Below are positions 18,470-26,984 of a stretch of DNA of 64,000 nt, piece after piece. Source of the stretch: Candidatus Melainabacteria bacterium (GTDB lineage Bacteria > Cyanobacteriota > Vampirovibrionia > Obscuribacterales > Obscuribacteraceae); the NCBI GenBank assembly GCA_003151275.1, contig PLXC01000119.1:1-64000 (forward strand). The letters are read 5' to 3'. The position numbers and the translations under genes were made by a program. Each line of letters starts with the position of its first letter. Within the stretch, counting starts at the first letter, position 1. The notes under the pieces were generated by a model. The model made no database searches. It worked only from the letters and a program-made list of their open reading frames with translations, and was not told the DNA's origin.

Positions 18470-19363
18470 GTGAGAGTTCTAATGCCAAAAGATGTGTCTG
18501 TTTGTTTTCCCGAGAAGCAATCCTTGGGCAGCCTATACACTGCCGAGCATGCGTTTCCACACCAGAGAAAGTGGGTGGGGGAAGCGCGTGGAAAAGTGAT
18601 TCTACAGGTTGCTGATGATCGGATGCTCGGCGTCGCGCTTGGCTCTCTTGGCTGGGAAGGTCTGTCCAACACCGAAGTAACCGAGTTGGCAATGCTGGAG
18701 TCGCTGGACGTCTCAACGTGCCAATTTTCGGAGCGCTCTTTCACGGCACCAACCGATCTATCTGGTTTGGTGGAAATTCGTTTGGACTACTTGAAAATCG
18801 GTGATTCAGAATTGCGTTTGCTGCGTCGATTCGCGGGACTGAAGACGATCTGGTTAACCGGAACTGAAATCACCGATGGTGGCTTACGAGAATTCAAAGA
18901 CTTTCCGCATATAACAAACTTGGTGATGAAGAGCACGGGTGTAACTGATCAAGGACTAGCAAACATGGGCCAGATAGCCAGTTTGCAAGGCATCAACTTG
19001 CCTGCGCAAATAACCGATCACGGTCTTGATTATTTGAGTTACTTTCCGTCCTTGAAGCGTCTCGATTTGTCATTCACCAAGATTACAAATGAAGGACTGA
19101 AGAGAATGTCCGATTTGCCGATGTTGGCTGAGTTGTACGTCAACGACACTATGATCAGTGATGATGGGTTGTTGCATTTGCAGCCGCTGAAATCATTGAG
19201 AGCAGTGTTCCTTAGTGGCACCAAAGTTTCAGATGCCGGCCTCAATCATTTAGAACACTGTGTAAATCTCGAACATCTCGAGCTGAGAGATACCAGAGCA
19301 ACTGAAATCGGTGTGGCTCGATTAAGATCGAGACTGCCAAATTGTGCGGTGTTTGGGCCTTAA
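18470..19363 (+). CDS. Leucine-rich-repeat protein in kinase operon
   Basis: 297 residues. From about residue 70 onward there are eight or so 24-residue repeats of the pattern LxxLxLxxTxITDxGLxxL, the cysteine-free relative of the RI/GALA-type LRR common in planctomycetes and cyanobacteria. The N-terminal 70 residues are not recognised and there is no signal peptide, so it is probably a cytoplasmic interaction platform. It begins 6 bp after the fourth kinase stop; GTG 18470 or ATG 18482 may be the start. Context suggests a substrate or scaffold for the kinases, but that is inference. Confidence 0.8.
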   Translation: MRVLMPKDVSVCFPEKQSLGSLYTAEHAFPHQRKWVGEARGKVILQVADDRMLGVALGSLGWEGLSNTEVTELAMLESLDVSTCQFSERSFTAPTDLSGLVEIRLDYLKIGDSELRLLRRFAGLKTIWLTGTEITDGGLREFKDFPHITNLVMKSTGVTDQGLANMGQIASLQGINLPAQITDHGLDYLSYFPSLKRLDLSFTKITNEGLKRMSDLPMLAELYVNDTMISDDGLLHLQPLKSLRAVFLSGTKVSDAGLNHLEHCVNLEHLELRDTRATEIGVARLRSRLPNCAVFGP

Positions 19364-19388
19364 ATCAGCGAATTTGGACTAGTACCGA

Positions 19389-19543
19389 AAACTCGGACTG
19401 TGGTGAAAACTCGGACTTATCGAGAACTCGGACTGTGTCGAAAACTCGGACTTATCGAGGACTCGGACTGTGTCGAAAACTCGGACTTGTATCGAGATCG
19501 GGCTCCTATTCAGAACTCGGACTCCGATCCATAACTCGGACTG
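19389..19543. repeat. Tandem repeat with 35-bp higher-order unit
   Basis: ACTCGGACT recurs at 19391, 19409, 19426, 19444, 19461, 19479, 19515 and 19534. Spacing alternates 18, 17, 18, 17, 18, then 36 (a degraded unit) and 19. Alternate units differ after the core (TGTG versus TTATC), so the real period is 35 bp. As 35 is not a multiple of three, the array is unlikely to encode a repeated peptide. Confidence 0.85.
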
Positions 19544-19623
19544 TGAATTTTACCGAGGGTATCGATAAAATTTTTACAGCGGTTCGAGAACTGTTTATGG
19601 GGTATGAGGTATCTCCCTACCAG

Positions 19624-19743
19624 TTTTTATCGTTTAATATGTTAAGCAAAAAACGCAGGTTTGACCGATGCTGAAAAGTCTGTCTTGTCGGCTATTTTGG
19701 GAATCGTCAAAGCCTGGAGACGTTGATGTAATATAGCTTTACG
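19624..19743 (+). repeat. 120-bp dispersed element, copy A
   Basis: It aligns with 41098-41217 with small compensating gaps over the full 120 bp, by eye at roughly three quarters identity. Shared blocks are TTAAGCAAAAAAC, CGATGCTGAAAAG, CGTCAAAG and GATGTAAT with GCTTTAC. Both copies have a TTTTTAT run and TTAATAT-like box in front, then AGG and ATG. Its position between two tandem arrays suggests a small mobile or regulatory unit, not yet assigned. Confidence 0.75.
19668..19736 (+). CDS. Predicted micro-ORF in dispersed element (22 aa)
   Basis: The frame begins MLKSL and ends DVDVI, with CAGG 9 nt before the ATG. The copy at 41143 shares MLKSL, then LF, SK and DVI at the same spacing. Several differences between copies are silent (AGT/AGC, CTG/TTG, CTA/CTG). 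This may be a real small peptide or a decaying relic; no known family is recognised. Confidence 0.3.
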   Translation: MLKSLSCRLFWESSKPGDVDVI

Positions 19744-19802
19744 TGAGTGTGGAAGTCGTATTTGGGGGAAGTGGTCCTGCTTTTAATGTGGCTCAATTTT
19801 TT

Positions 19803-19970
19803 GAGCACTCGTATCCAGAAACTGTGGAGTTGTATCCGGACTTAGAGTCGGAGTTGTATCCGGACTTAGAGTCGGAGTTGTATCCGGACTTAGAGTTGGA
19901 GTTGTATCCGGACTTAGAGTTGGACTTGTATTCGGATTTAGACCTGGAGTCGTATCCGGACCTTGCATCC
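19803..19970. repeat. 24-bp tandem repeat, about seven units
   Basis: Units starting at 19827, 19851, 19875, 19899, 19923 and 19947 share GAGTTGTATCCGGACTTAGA with few changes, and a degenerate unit precedes at 19804. The 24-bp period keeps frames open on both strands (ELYPDLES on plus, LSPDTTPT on minus), which explains the apparent ORFs here. Confidence 0.85.
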
Positions 19971-20084
19971 GAATTCGATTTCGTATCGAGGATTATTTCC
20001 TGTGCTGGGATATAGGGCCAGTATTTAGGACTATGGAGTCTGCTCGGGATCGCTAGATATCGTTCGACGATTGCGTTCCCGGGA

Positions 20085-20495
20085 CTACGGAGAATCGTCT
20101 ATAACTCCTTTTGTGATTGCAGAACCTTTGTGAACATCAAGCTTTGCTGTTTTACCAACAACCTTATTGATGTCCTTAATCGAGTCTGAATCAACCATAT
20201 CGCTCGAGTTTTTTAGCACCAGTTGATTTTTTGCGATTTGCTCACCCTTCGTGATTTCTTCGCTTGCTACTACCACTGGTGCCATGGCTTTGCTGTCAGC
20301 GGAGTCATTCTTAGTGGATTCATCAACTTCGGACTTAACCGCAACTTCCCGCGCGGCTTCTTCTTTGCGCATTTGTTCTTGTTTTTGGATCGCTTCAGTC
20401 TCTTTCAATTTTCTCGGAGCTGTGATCAATACACCAGCAACGAGGATTGTGATGCCAACGACATTACCAACAAAAAACGAAGAAACTCTGTCCAT
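20085..20495 (-). CDS. SAF-domain membrane protein
   Basis: 136 residues from ATG 20495 (AGG 6 nt upstream; TTG 20501 is an alternative). One membrane segment (about 8-27) is followed by a charged, Lys/Glu-rich stretch. The C-terminal SAF-like domain (about 75-134) has VVVASEEITKGEQI and the final KLDVHKGSAITKG. SAF domains occur in CpaB/RcpC pilus proteins, FlgA and antifreeze-type proteins. At this size the protein is a minimal anchored SAF domain. Possible role in pilus assembly; no pilus genes are in the window. Confidence 0.65.
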   Translation of the reverse strand: MDRVSSFFVGNVVGITILVAGVLITAPRKLKETEAIQKQEQMRKEEAAREVAVKSEVDESTKNDSADSKAMAPVVVASEEITKGEQIAKNQLVLKNSSDMVDSDSIKDINKVVGKTAKLDVHKGSAITKGVIDDSP

Positions 20496-20593
20496 AGACA
20501 ACCTGCGTGCGACTTTATATAGCCTAGCACGAGGTACTTTCAGTTGCCAAATCGATATGAGGCGCCAGACTCGCGTCTGTTCTGCGCTGCTGT

Positions 20594-21298
20594 TTATTCG
20601 CCGGTCATGTCTTTTTTAGTCATCCAATCGAAAAATCGAGCCCACCATGTCCGATTAGCTTGTTCGACCTCGGAGCGCATTTTAGTCAGTTTCATGCGTT
20701 CGATTTCCAATTTCACTTTGGCAAATTCAGCTTTGAACTCGTCTGCCGTGAACGCAATCGCCATCGCTCTCTCTGATTGAGCTTTCAGGTCCGGAAGCAA
20801 CCTGATTTCGTTCTGTAGTGAGGCTAATCTTGCTCTATCGTCGACACGGTCAGTTAATAACCGGATGATAGTGCCTTGTGCTTCGACAAGCAGCGTGCGC
20901 AATTCGGCCACTTCAGCGGTTCTGTCTGCAACAGTGAAAGGCTCCTGTTTCTCGATTTTTGGCGGAGCAAACGAGAGTTCGGTTTCGTTGAATTCGCTCT
21001 CGTCGCTGTTTTTGACGAGCTCGACGAAACCTTCCATGATCTGGATAAGTTCAGCTCTAGAAACTCTCGGCTTGGATTGATCCGGCTGCTGCGCAATCGG
21101 AGCTGGAAGGTTCGGCGTTTCGGGCGTTAATTCTGGTGCAACCTGGACCTGTTCAGCCTTTTTAGATTGGACGCGTTCGATCTTGATTTCGATTGGCTGC
21201 TCGTCGGTGCTTGTGATTGGCTCGATCTCTCGATCTTCTGCAAAGAGATGCGTCAAGGCATCTTTCATCGCAGATTCTGCAATTTCCGCTGTCGTCAT
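20594..21298 (-). CDS. Hypothetical coiled-coil protein
   Basis: I do not recognise this 234-residue protein. It is acidic and Glu/Gln/Pro-rich in the first 90 residues. From about 115 to 215 it is predicted helical coiled-coil (leucines at heptad-like spacing, EVAELRTLLVEAQGTIIRLL and KAEFAKVKLEIERM). The end is the amphipathic aromatic tail WWARFFDWMTKKD. No signal peptide or membrane segment. ATG 21298 has AGGAG 5 nt upstream. It shares direction with the SAF-domain gene about 100 bp downstream. Confidence 0.6.
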   Translation of the reverse strand: MTTAEIAESAMKDALTHLFAEDREIEPITSTDEQPIEIKIERVQSKKAEQVQVAPELTPETPNLPAPIAQQPDQSKPRVSRAELIQIMEGFVELVKNSDESEFNETELSFAPPKIEKQEPFTVADRTAEVAELRTLLVEAQGTIIRLLTDRVDDRARLASLQNEIRLLPDLKAQSERAMAIAFTADEFKAEFAKVKLEIERMKLTKMRSEVEQANRTWWARFFDWMTKKDMTGE

Positions 21299-21374
21299 TT
21301 CCACTCCTATCCGTTCCCCACACTAATTATCCAGACTCATCCTGAGATTGTCTAGTTTTCTTTTGGCGCTATAT

Positions 21375-21395
21375 ATGGTGCACCATATGGTGCAC
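21375..21395. promoter_or_regulatory. Candidate operator: ATGGTGCACCAT palindrome plus ATGGTGCAC
   Basis: A perfect 12-bp palindrome (21375-21386) is immediately followed by a direct copy of its first nine bases (21387-21395). It sits about 75 bp upstream of the coiled-coil gene on the minus strand, where an operator would be expected. Inferred from symmetry only. Confidence 0.35.
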
Positions 21396-21992
21396 TACGC
21401 GCTGCATATTGATTAGCGTGTTTCCCCAGGAGTCCAACTTAATTCAATGGCTGAGGTTGGAGATATGGGGGAATTCCCTCTCCTCGCGGCTAATTGCCAA
21501 GTGGAGATTAGTCTCCTCTAATTTGCAAATTCTGGTTGGATAAAGGCTTGAGGATTTTGTTTATCTCTCCGGGGAAATTTCTTTCTCGCACCGTATATGG
21601 TGTGAACATGGATCTCAGCCGTTATGAACCGTCCATTTGCTCGTTTCCTTCAGTTTCTGGTGAGGGAAGCGATGGTGGCACTAACGGCATAAGCTTTCAA
21701 CATGTTTGCGAGGCTCAGTTTGAATCGATCGACTCAATAAAAGAATGATCGACGACCAAATAAAAGAATAGATAGTTTGTAAATCCGCATCTTGCTAATC
21801 AGGCTCGTTTAAGTTATGGTGGTGAAATCAAATTACATACAAAAAAGTTCGGTGGAAATTAATGGAAAAAGTTTTGAGAAATACGGGTTATCCGCTGCGT
21901 CATTGACGAGCGTTCTCGGTATCTACTTGGTTTGATATTCGCGGCAGCCCAGCGGGCTTTCGGGCGATTGTATGACGTGTACTGAGGATGCT

Positions 21993-22012
21993 CTCTGACA
22001 ATATAGTCAGAG
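21993..22012. other. Perfect 7-bp stem-loop upstream of ABC exporter
   Basis: CTCTGAC, 6-nt loop AATATA, then GTCAGAG, about 90 bp before the ABC ATPase start. There is no T-run of terminator quality afterwards. It could be an operator dyad or leader RNA structure. Confidence 0.35.
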
Positions 22013-22100
22013 CCTTTAGGCATTCTTGATAGTCAAGGCAATCGCCCGTTTTGTGCGTCTGGGTTTTTACAACTTAGTTATTTGCGGAGTGTTGGGCACA

Positions 22101-22841
22101 ATGAACAACATAGTAGAAGTGCGCGGCTTGCGAAAAGAATTCGGCAAGACTGTGGCAATCGAAAATTTAAATTTTGAAGTGAAGCGCGGTGAGATCCTGG
22201 GTTTCCTGGGAGCGAACGGTGCTGGTAAAACGACGACCATCTTTATGCTCCTTGGTCTGATCACTCCGTCAAAAGGAACGATCAAAGTCTTTGGTCAGGA
22301 ATTGCAATCAAACAGAGTGCAAATCTTGCAGCGTATGAATTTCGCATCCGCATATCAGCAATTGCCATACAACTTGCTGGTTTGGGAAAACCTTTATGTG
22401 TTTGCGGAAATTTATGGAGTGCGCAATAGCAAAAAGAAAATCGATGATTTGTTGGAGACTTTTGAGTTGTCTCACATGAGAAAAAATCTGACCGGGTCGC
22501 TATCATCAGGCGAACAGACGCGTTTGACGCTCTGTAAGTCATTGTTGAACGATCCAGAACTGCTTCTTCTCGACGAGCCGACTGCAAGTTTGGACCCGGA
22601 CCAAGCCGACAAAGTCCGTAAGATCATTGCCGGACGTCAACGCGATTCAGGAATGACTGTAATCAACACGTCGCACAACATGATCGACGTTTCTGAGCTT
22701 TGTGATCGAATCCTATTTATGCAAAGTGGCCAGGTCGTCGCCAACGGCTCGGCTGCAGATCTATTGAATAAGTTCAAAAGCAAGAGCCTCGAGGAAGCGT
22801 TCATCACAATGGCGCGTACACAACTCGTAGAAAAGGTATAG
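22101..22841 (+). CDS. ABC transporter ATP-binding protein
   Basis: 246 residues from ATG 22101 (MNNIVEVRGL, the usual family start); an upstream in-frame start at 22026 adds 25 unlikely residues. Walker A GANGAGKTT (37-45), signature SSGEQ (about 136-140, in place of LSGGQ), Walker B LLLLDEP (155-161) and a switch His (TSHN) are all present. It drives the adjacent ABC-2-type permease, 4 bp downstream. The pair resembles NodI/NodJ or DrrA/DrrB-type exporters of drugs, lipids or polysaccharides; the substrate cannot be told. Confidence 0.9.
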   Translation: MNNIVEVRGLRKEFGKTVAIENLNFEVKRGEILGFLGANGAGKTTTIFMLLGLITPSKGTIKVFGQELQSNRVQILQRMNFASAYQQLPYNLLVWENLYVFAEIYGVRNSKKKIDDLLETFELSHMRKNLTGSLSSGEQTRLTLCKSLLNDPELLLLDEPTASLDPDQADKVRKIIAGRQRDSGMTVINTSHNMIDVSELCDRILFMQSGQVVANGSAADLLNKFKSKSLEEAFITMARTQLVEKV

Positions 22842-22845
22842 GAAA

Positions 22846-23637
22846 ATGAATTGGAGAATAATCAGGGCACTAATCGTTAAATACGCATTTACGTGCTCGC
22901 GTAACAACTTCCGCGTCATGGACATTTTCTTCTGGCCGGTTATGGATCTGCTCTTGTGGGGATTTGTAACCGTCTATATGTTGAAAGTAAGTAACGCTGT
23001 GCCAACGTTCATCACGTTTTTTATCGCCGCAATTATTTTGTGGAACGTGCTTTATCGAGCGCAGCAAGTGGTCAGTGTGTCATTTCTGGACGATGTCTGG
23101 TCTCGTAACTTGCTCAACATTTTTGCCTCTCCGATCAGAGCAACAGAATATGTCGGCGCCTCGTACATCATGGGACTGGTGCAATCTTTGGTTGTCCTGA
23201 TCATCCTCGGGACGCTGGCCTATTTCGTTCATTCCTTAAACATACTGACGATGGGTTTATATCTTGGACTTCTGTTCGGAAATTTGATCTTAATGGGTTG
23301 GTCCATAGGTCTGATGACGACAGGATGTATTTTAAGATGGGGACCTCCTGCAGAAGCGCTCGCATGGGCAATTCCAGGGATAATTCAACCGTTGTCGGCT
23401 GTGTTTTATCCGATTAGCGTTTTGCCTGGTTGGTTGCAACCAATTGCAATTTGCTTCCCGGCTTCGCATGTGTTCGAAGGAATGCGAGAGATTCTATCTG
23501 GACACGCAGTGAGCCCGCATCACGTTCTGTGTGCATTCCTGCTGAACATCTTGTACATGGCTTTGGCCGCGTACGTGTTTAAGTCCTGTCTCGACGGAGC
23601 AAAGATGCGCGGTTCGTTGGTCAAGTACGGTACATAA
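22846..23637 (+). CDS. ABC-2-type transporter permease
   Basis: 263 residues with about six hydrophobic segments, starting MNWRIIRALIVKYAF, with AGGA upstream of ATG 22846. The conserved ABC-2 pattern near the end (FYPISVLPGWLQPIAICFP) matches NodJ-like permeases. It forms the exporter with the ATPase 4 bp upstream. It is convergent with mrdA; the 87-bp gap holds a dispersed palindromic repeat that could form the terminator. Confidence 0.88.
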   Translation: MNWRIIRALIVKYAFTCSRNNFRVMDIFFWPVMDLLLWGFVTVYMLKVSNAVPTFITFFIAAIILWNVLYRAQQVVSVSFLDDVWSRNLLNIFASPIRATEYVGASYIMGLVQSLVVLIILGTLAYFVHSLNILTMGLYLGLLFGNLILMGWSIGLMTTGCILRWGPPAEALAWAIPGIIQPLSAVFYPISVLPGWLQPIAICFPASHVFEGMREILSGHAVSPHHVLCAFLLNILYMALAAYVFKSCLDGAKMRGSLVKYGT

Positions 23638-23671
23638 GCCGGGCAGCTTGCTGCATAGGCTATCCTCGGAT
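23638..23671 (-). repeat. Dispersed palindromic repeat, copy 2
   Basis: On the minus strand: ATCCGAGGAT, AGCCTATGCAGCAAGCTGC, then CCGGC. It is almost identical to the copy at 41260-41294. GCAGC-TT-GCTGC and TATCC-TC-GGATA can each form hairpins. It lies between the convergent ABC permease and mrdA genes. Confidence 0.75.
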
Positions 23672-23724
23672 AAGCCGCGGTCCAGGCAGATGTGAGGAGC
23701 ATCCACTTGGGTCCGCCCTGGGGC

Positions 23725-25554
23725 TCAGTGTCTCTTAGCCTTAGGCTTGCCGCCTTTAGGCTTGGTTTCGCCGGCAGGCTTTGCAGCCAATTTGGCTGAG
23801 TCAATCGCGAAGAATTTCTCAAGTATGGCTTTTGCAATGGGCGCACAAGTCGAGCCACCGTGACCGCCGTGTTCGACGAATGCGGCTATCGCTATTCTGG
23901 GCTTATCCGCTGGGGCATAGCAAGCAAACCAGGCATGCGTCTTGCTTCCAGCCGGCGGTGCTTCTGCTGATCCTGTTTTCCCAGCCACCTCGATGCCACC
24001 GAGCTTGGTGGCGCCACCTGTGCCGCTGGCGACCACAGCTTTCAGTCCAGCAAGAACAACGGCAAGATATTCAGGATGTGTTTTTACTTTCTCAGGTCGA
24101 GGAGGGGGAATTTGTCTGTCACCGATCTTGATGGCGAAGTGAAGATTCGGTATTTGTCCCCTCATTCCTAAGCCGGCAAATATTCTTGCTGCCTGGGTGG
24201 GTGTAACTTGGACGTATGTTTGACCGATAGCCATGTGCAAGGTGTTACCTGGGTACCACTTTTCGTGATAGACACGTTCTTTCCATGCCGAGTCTGGGAC
24301 GAGACCCATGCCCTCGTGTCTCAGTTCGACTCCAGTTGGCCGGCCGGCGCCAAACTTGACGCCCCATTCCTTGATTTGCTCCGGCTTTAATTTAAGTCCC
24401 ATTTGATAAAAAGCTGAATCCCTAGACCAGGCTAGGCACTTGACCAGATCGAACAGACCCGTGGTCTTCGTCCAGTCGCCGAAGAAGAAGCCACCAAGGC
24501 TGATACCACCAGAGACGTGCAATTTAGTATCAGGTTTTACCACCTTGCTTTCTAAGGCAGCCAGCAAAGTGATCGCCTTCCAAATTGAACCAGGTGGAAA
24601 CCCTGACAAGGCGCGATTAAAGAGCGGGTGGTCGGGGGCATTGATTTTTTTCCAGACTGCAGGCGTGATTTTTCGCGTGAAGACATTTGGATCAAAACTC
24701 GGACGTGACACCATGGCCAGGACTTCGCCGTTTTGAGGATCGATTGCTACCACTGCTCCGGATTTTGCACCGAGCGCCTGAAACGCAGTTTTCTGGAGGT
24801 CTAAATCGATTGAGGTGACAATCGAACGCCCCGGAGTTGGCTCTCTCGTTACTACAGGCTTGGATGTTTCAGCGGACAGGGACTGTCCCATGGCATTCAC
24901 CCGAACACGCTGTTCGCCATCTACTCCGCGCAGCTGGACATCGTACAGACGCTCAATACCATCTTGTCCGACGATATCACCCATGTGACGGTCCGGCCTT
25001 AGTTTCAACTGCGATTGAGTAATCTGCCCGCAGTAACCTAGCGAATGCGCAACTAATTCACCTTGCGTGTAATTGCGGCTGATGTCGGGGAGAATATCGA
25101 TGCCGGGTAAAAACAGCTTTTGTTCATAAAAGCGGCTCACTGTATCGACATCCAAATCCCTTTCGATCACCACCGGAACGGGCGAATGTGAACCTTTTGC
25201 TTTGAGGATGACGTTCAGCACTTTCGGCGCTGGTTCATCCAATACTTTGGCCAGTCGGTAAGCTAGATCCTTGGCGTGTTCGATTTGCATCGGAATTGCA
25301 ATCATTGAAAGTGATTGTTTATTGGTGGCAAGCAGGTTCCCATGCCGATCATAAATTGTGCCGCGCGGAGCGCGCAAAAATGTTACTCGGGTTGAATTGT
25401 CTATCGCTTGATTGTGGTAATAGTTGTTTTGTAAAATTTGCAACCAACATAGTCTGGCCAACAATGTTGTCACCGCCGCCACAATCACCACTGAAAGAAT
25501 GACCATTTTCAGAATCGGATTGTAGTTCTGGCTGCCTAAAACGTTCTGACTCAT
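23725..25554 (-). CDS. mrdA: Penicillin-binding protein 2 (elongasome transpeptidase)
   Basis: PBP2 is the DD-transpeptidase that crosslinks peptidoglycan during elongation with RodA and MreBCD. The 609-residue protein has a membrane anchor (about 17-38), a pedestal domain (about 60-230) and a transpeptidase domain. The active site has SxxK as SIWK (S323, K326), the second motif as SRD (377-379) where SxN is usual, and KTG (526-528). The C-terminus is a Lys/Gly/Pro-rich tail. ATG overlaps the mreD stop as ATGA. Last gene of mreB-mreC-mreD-mrdA; no rodA in the window. Confidence 0.95.
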   Translation of the reverse strand: MSQNVLGSQNYNPILKMVILSVVIVAAVTTLLARLCWLQILQNNYYHNQAIDNSTRVTFLRAPRGTIYDRHGNLLATNKQSLSMIAIPMQIEHAKDLAYRLAKVLDEPAPKVLNVILKAKGSHSPVPVVIERDLDVDTVSRFYEQKLFLPGIDILPDISRNYTQGELVAHSLGYCGQITQSQLKLRPDRHMGDIVGQDGIERLYDVQLRGVDGEQRVRVNAMGQSLSAETSKPVVTREPTPGRSIVTSIDLDLQKTAFQALGAKSGAVVAIDPQNGEVLAMVSRPSFDPNVFTRKITPAVWKKINAPDHPLFNRALSGFPPGSIWKAITLLAALESKVVKPDTKLHVSGGISLGGFFFGDWTKTTGLFDLVKCLAWSRDSAFYQMGLKLKPEQIKEWGVKFGAGRPTGVELRHEGMGLVPDSAWKERVYHEKWYPGNTLHMAIGQTYVQVTPTQAARIFAGLGMRGQIPNLHFAIKIGDRQIPPPRPEKVKTHPEYLAVVLAGLKAVVASGTGGATKLGGIEVAGKTGSAEAPPAGSKTHAWFACYAPADKPRIAIAAFVEHGGHGGSTCAPIAKAILEKFFAIDSAKLAAKPAGETKPKGGKPKAKRH

Positions 25555-26159
25555 GGCGATTGCACCGAGTCATGCAGCCTAGAAAATTTGTACCACTCGC
25601 GCATTGGGAAGAAAATAAATGGTGCCATCAACGAATTCAAAACTGCTTCAGGAAAAGCGACTACGCTCAAGTGCTGAAGAACATCCGGTCTACCCATCAA
25701 GGCTAGCTGCAAGGCCATGATTGATTCGGCAAACACCGTGGCCAAGAAAACTAGTGGGATGCATAAAAATGTCGCCTGGTTGAAGTTTTGCAGAGTGAAA
25801 TAACCCGCAATCCAGCCAATTAGAGGATAAGCAATCGGATAAGCCGGCAACACCGAAGCGAACAATGCACCAAAGAAGGCTCCGACCAAAGCACCGCTCA
25901 GTGAGCCGGATAGCGCCTGTCTGGCAATCACTTGTCCCAGAGTACTGACCCGTAATTCGTTGGGACGTGGCGCCAACAATGGGGAGCCGAAGACTGAGCC
26001 CCAGATGATTGTAAACGTGAGAGGCAAACTCGCCAGAACTTCTCTAAAGGTCAGCGTGGTAAACACAGTTAGCTGTATTAACCACGCGAAACAGACAATT
26101 AACGCCGTGACGCCAATTTCACCGATCCGTTTTTGCGTGCGAACTGACATCAACGCCAT
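25551..26159 (-). CDS. mreD: Rod shape-determining protein MreD
   Basis: 202 residues, mostly hydrophobic, with five or six membrane segments, matching MreD in size. Sequence conservation in this family is low, so the call rests on topology plus position between mreC (11 bp upstream) and mrdA (4-bp overlap). The N-terminus MALMSVRTQKRIGE is polar and cytoplasmic. Confidence 0.85.
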   Translation of the reverse strand: MALMSVRTQKRIGEIGVTALIVCFAWLIQLTVFTTLTFREVLASLPLTFTIIWGSVFGSPLLAPRPNELRVSTLGQVIARQALSGSLSGALVGAFFGALFASVLPAYPIAYPLIGWIAGYFTLQNFNQATFLCIPLVFLATVFAESIMALQLALMGRPDVLQHLSVVAFPEAVLNSLMAPFIFFPMREWYKFSRLHDSVQSP

Positions 26160-26170
26160 AGCTTCGCTCC

Positions 26171-26974
26171 TTATTCAAGCGGGGGCAAAACCAGAACCTG
26201 GCTTAAATCGTAACAGTTCTCGGAAAGCTTTACTTCGATTTGCAGAGCCGCTCCATTGTTCTCTCTGCGCACAGCGCTGACAGTCCCGACAGGATGATTT
26301 TCGGGGAATGTGCCACCTTTGCCCAAACACAAAATTTTGTCGCCTGCATCAACGTTCGTACCTACGGGCACGTAATCAATTTTGGCTGGACTTGAGTAGG
26401 CCCCTGACAAAATACCAGTCAAGCCAATCCTTGAAATAACGACACCCAATTTTTGGTCTGGATCTGTGAGCAATCGCACCACGCTGGCGTCGCTCGTAGC
26501 ACTAACCACTTGCCCCACCACTCCATCACTGGTGATCACGGCTGAGCCTTTTCTGACTCCGTTTAGTGTGCCCTTGTCGATCACCACTTGGTTGAACCAA
26601 TTGTCTGGATTGCGGGCAATTACCTCGGCGGCAATCGTTTTGCGGTCCGATTTTGATTTCAAACCGAGCAGCGCGCGCAGTTTATTGGTATCACGAGATT
26701 GTTGCCTGAGCCGCGTCAACTCAAGCTCTTGCTTGGCCAATTTCGTCTCGTAACCCTTTATTTTTTCGGAAGATTCGAGCACCTGTTGAGCTAAATTTTT
26801 GGTTGACTCAACTTGGTAGGAGCCTTTAGCGACAATGGCAGTTATCCATGTCTGGATGCCCAAAACGGCGCCGCTGATTGGCCCTGCAACCATCCAAATT
26901 AAGACCAGAATAAAGAGGAATTCCGCAGTGGATTCCGTGTCTACAGGCAGTCGACCTTGATTTGGAGGGGCCAA
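26171..26974 (-). CDS. mreC: Rod shape-determining protein MreC
   Basis: MreC is the periplasmic scaffold of the elongasome that activates PBP2. The 267-residue protein has an N-terminal membrane segment (about 17-43), a coiled-coil (about 58-105) and the two-beta-barrel domain (about 115-260) with the usual motifs VIDKGTLNGVRKGSAVI and GVVGQV. The start is TTG with GAGGG 7 nt upstream, inside the mreB stop region. There is no in-frame ATG that would keep the membrane anchor. Confidence 0.93.
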   Translation of the reverse strand: MAPPNQGRLPVDTESTAEFLFILVLIWMVAGPISGAVLGIQTWITAIVAKGSYQVESTKNLAQQVLESSEKIKGYETKLAKQELELTRLRQQSRDTNKLRALLGLKSKSDRKTIAAEVIARNPDNWFNQVVIDKGTLNGVRKGSAVITSDGVVGQVVSATSDASVVRLLTDPDQKLGVVISRIGLTGILSGAYSSPAKIDYVPVGTNVDAGDKILCLGKGGTFPENHPVGTVSAVRRENNGAALQIEVKLSENCYDLSQVLVLPPLE

Positions 26975-26984
26975 ATTCTAGCCC

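Larger units (their letters stand above)
19364..20084. other. Repeat-rich gene-poor region
   Basis: This stretch of 721 bp holds, in order, an 18/17-bp tandem repeat array (19389-19543), a 120-bp element shared with 41098-41217 (including a micro-ORF) and a 24-bp tandem array (19803-19970). Longer frames across the arrays are repeat translations (such as LSPDTTPT on the minus strand and ELYPDLES on the plus strand) and are not supported as genes. Confidence 0.6.
21299..22100. other. Long intergenic region with palindromes
   Basis: 802 bp without a convincing gene. It holds a palindrome with a half repeat at 21375-21395, a hairpin GGAGA-TTAG-TCTCC near 21501 and a perfect 7-bp stem at 21993-22012. 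One 70-residue plus-strand frame (21536-21748) begins like a glycosyltransferase N-terminus (LRILFISPGK) but ends early and has no clear ribosome-binding site. Confidence 0.5.

Noticed and set aside
19389..19543. CRISPR array
   Set aside because: Units are 17-18 bp with no unique spacers and no cas genes; it is a simple tandem repeat.
19743..20015. Plus-strand ORF with ELYPDLES repeats and minus-strand ORF with LSPDTTPT repeats (19783-19968)
   Set aside because: Both are translations of the same 24-bp tandem array; no ribosome-binding site or non-repeat domain supports either.
21536..21748. 70-codon ORF starting like a glycosyltransferase (RILFISPGK)
   Set aside because: Too short, no clear ribosome-binding site, and the resemblance covers only about ten residues.
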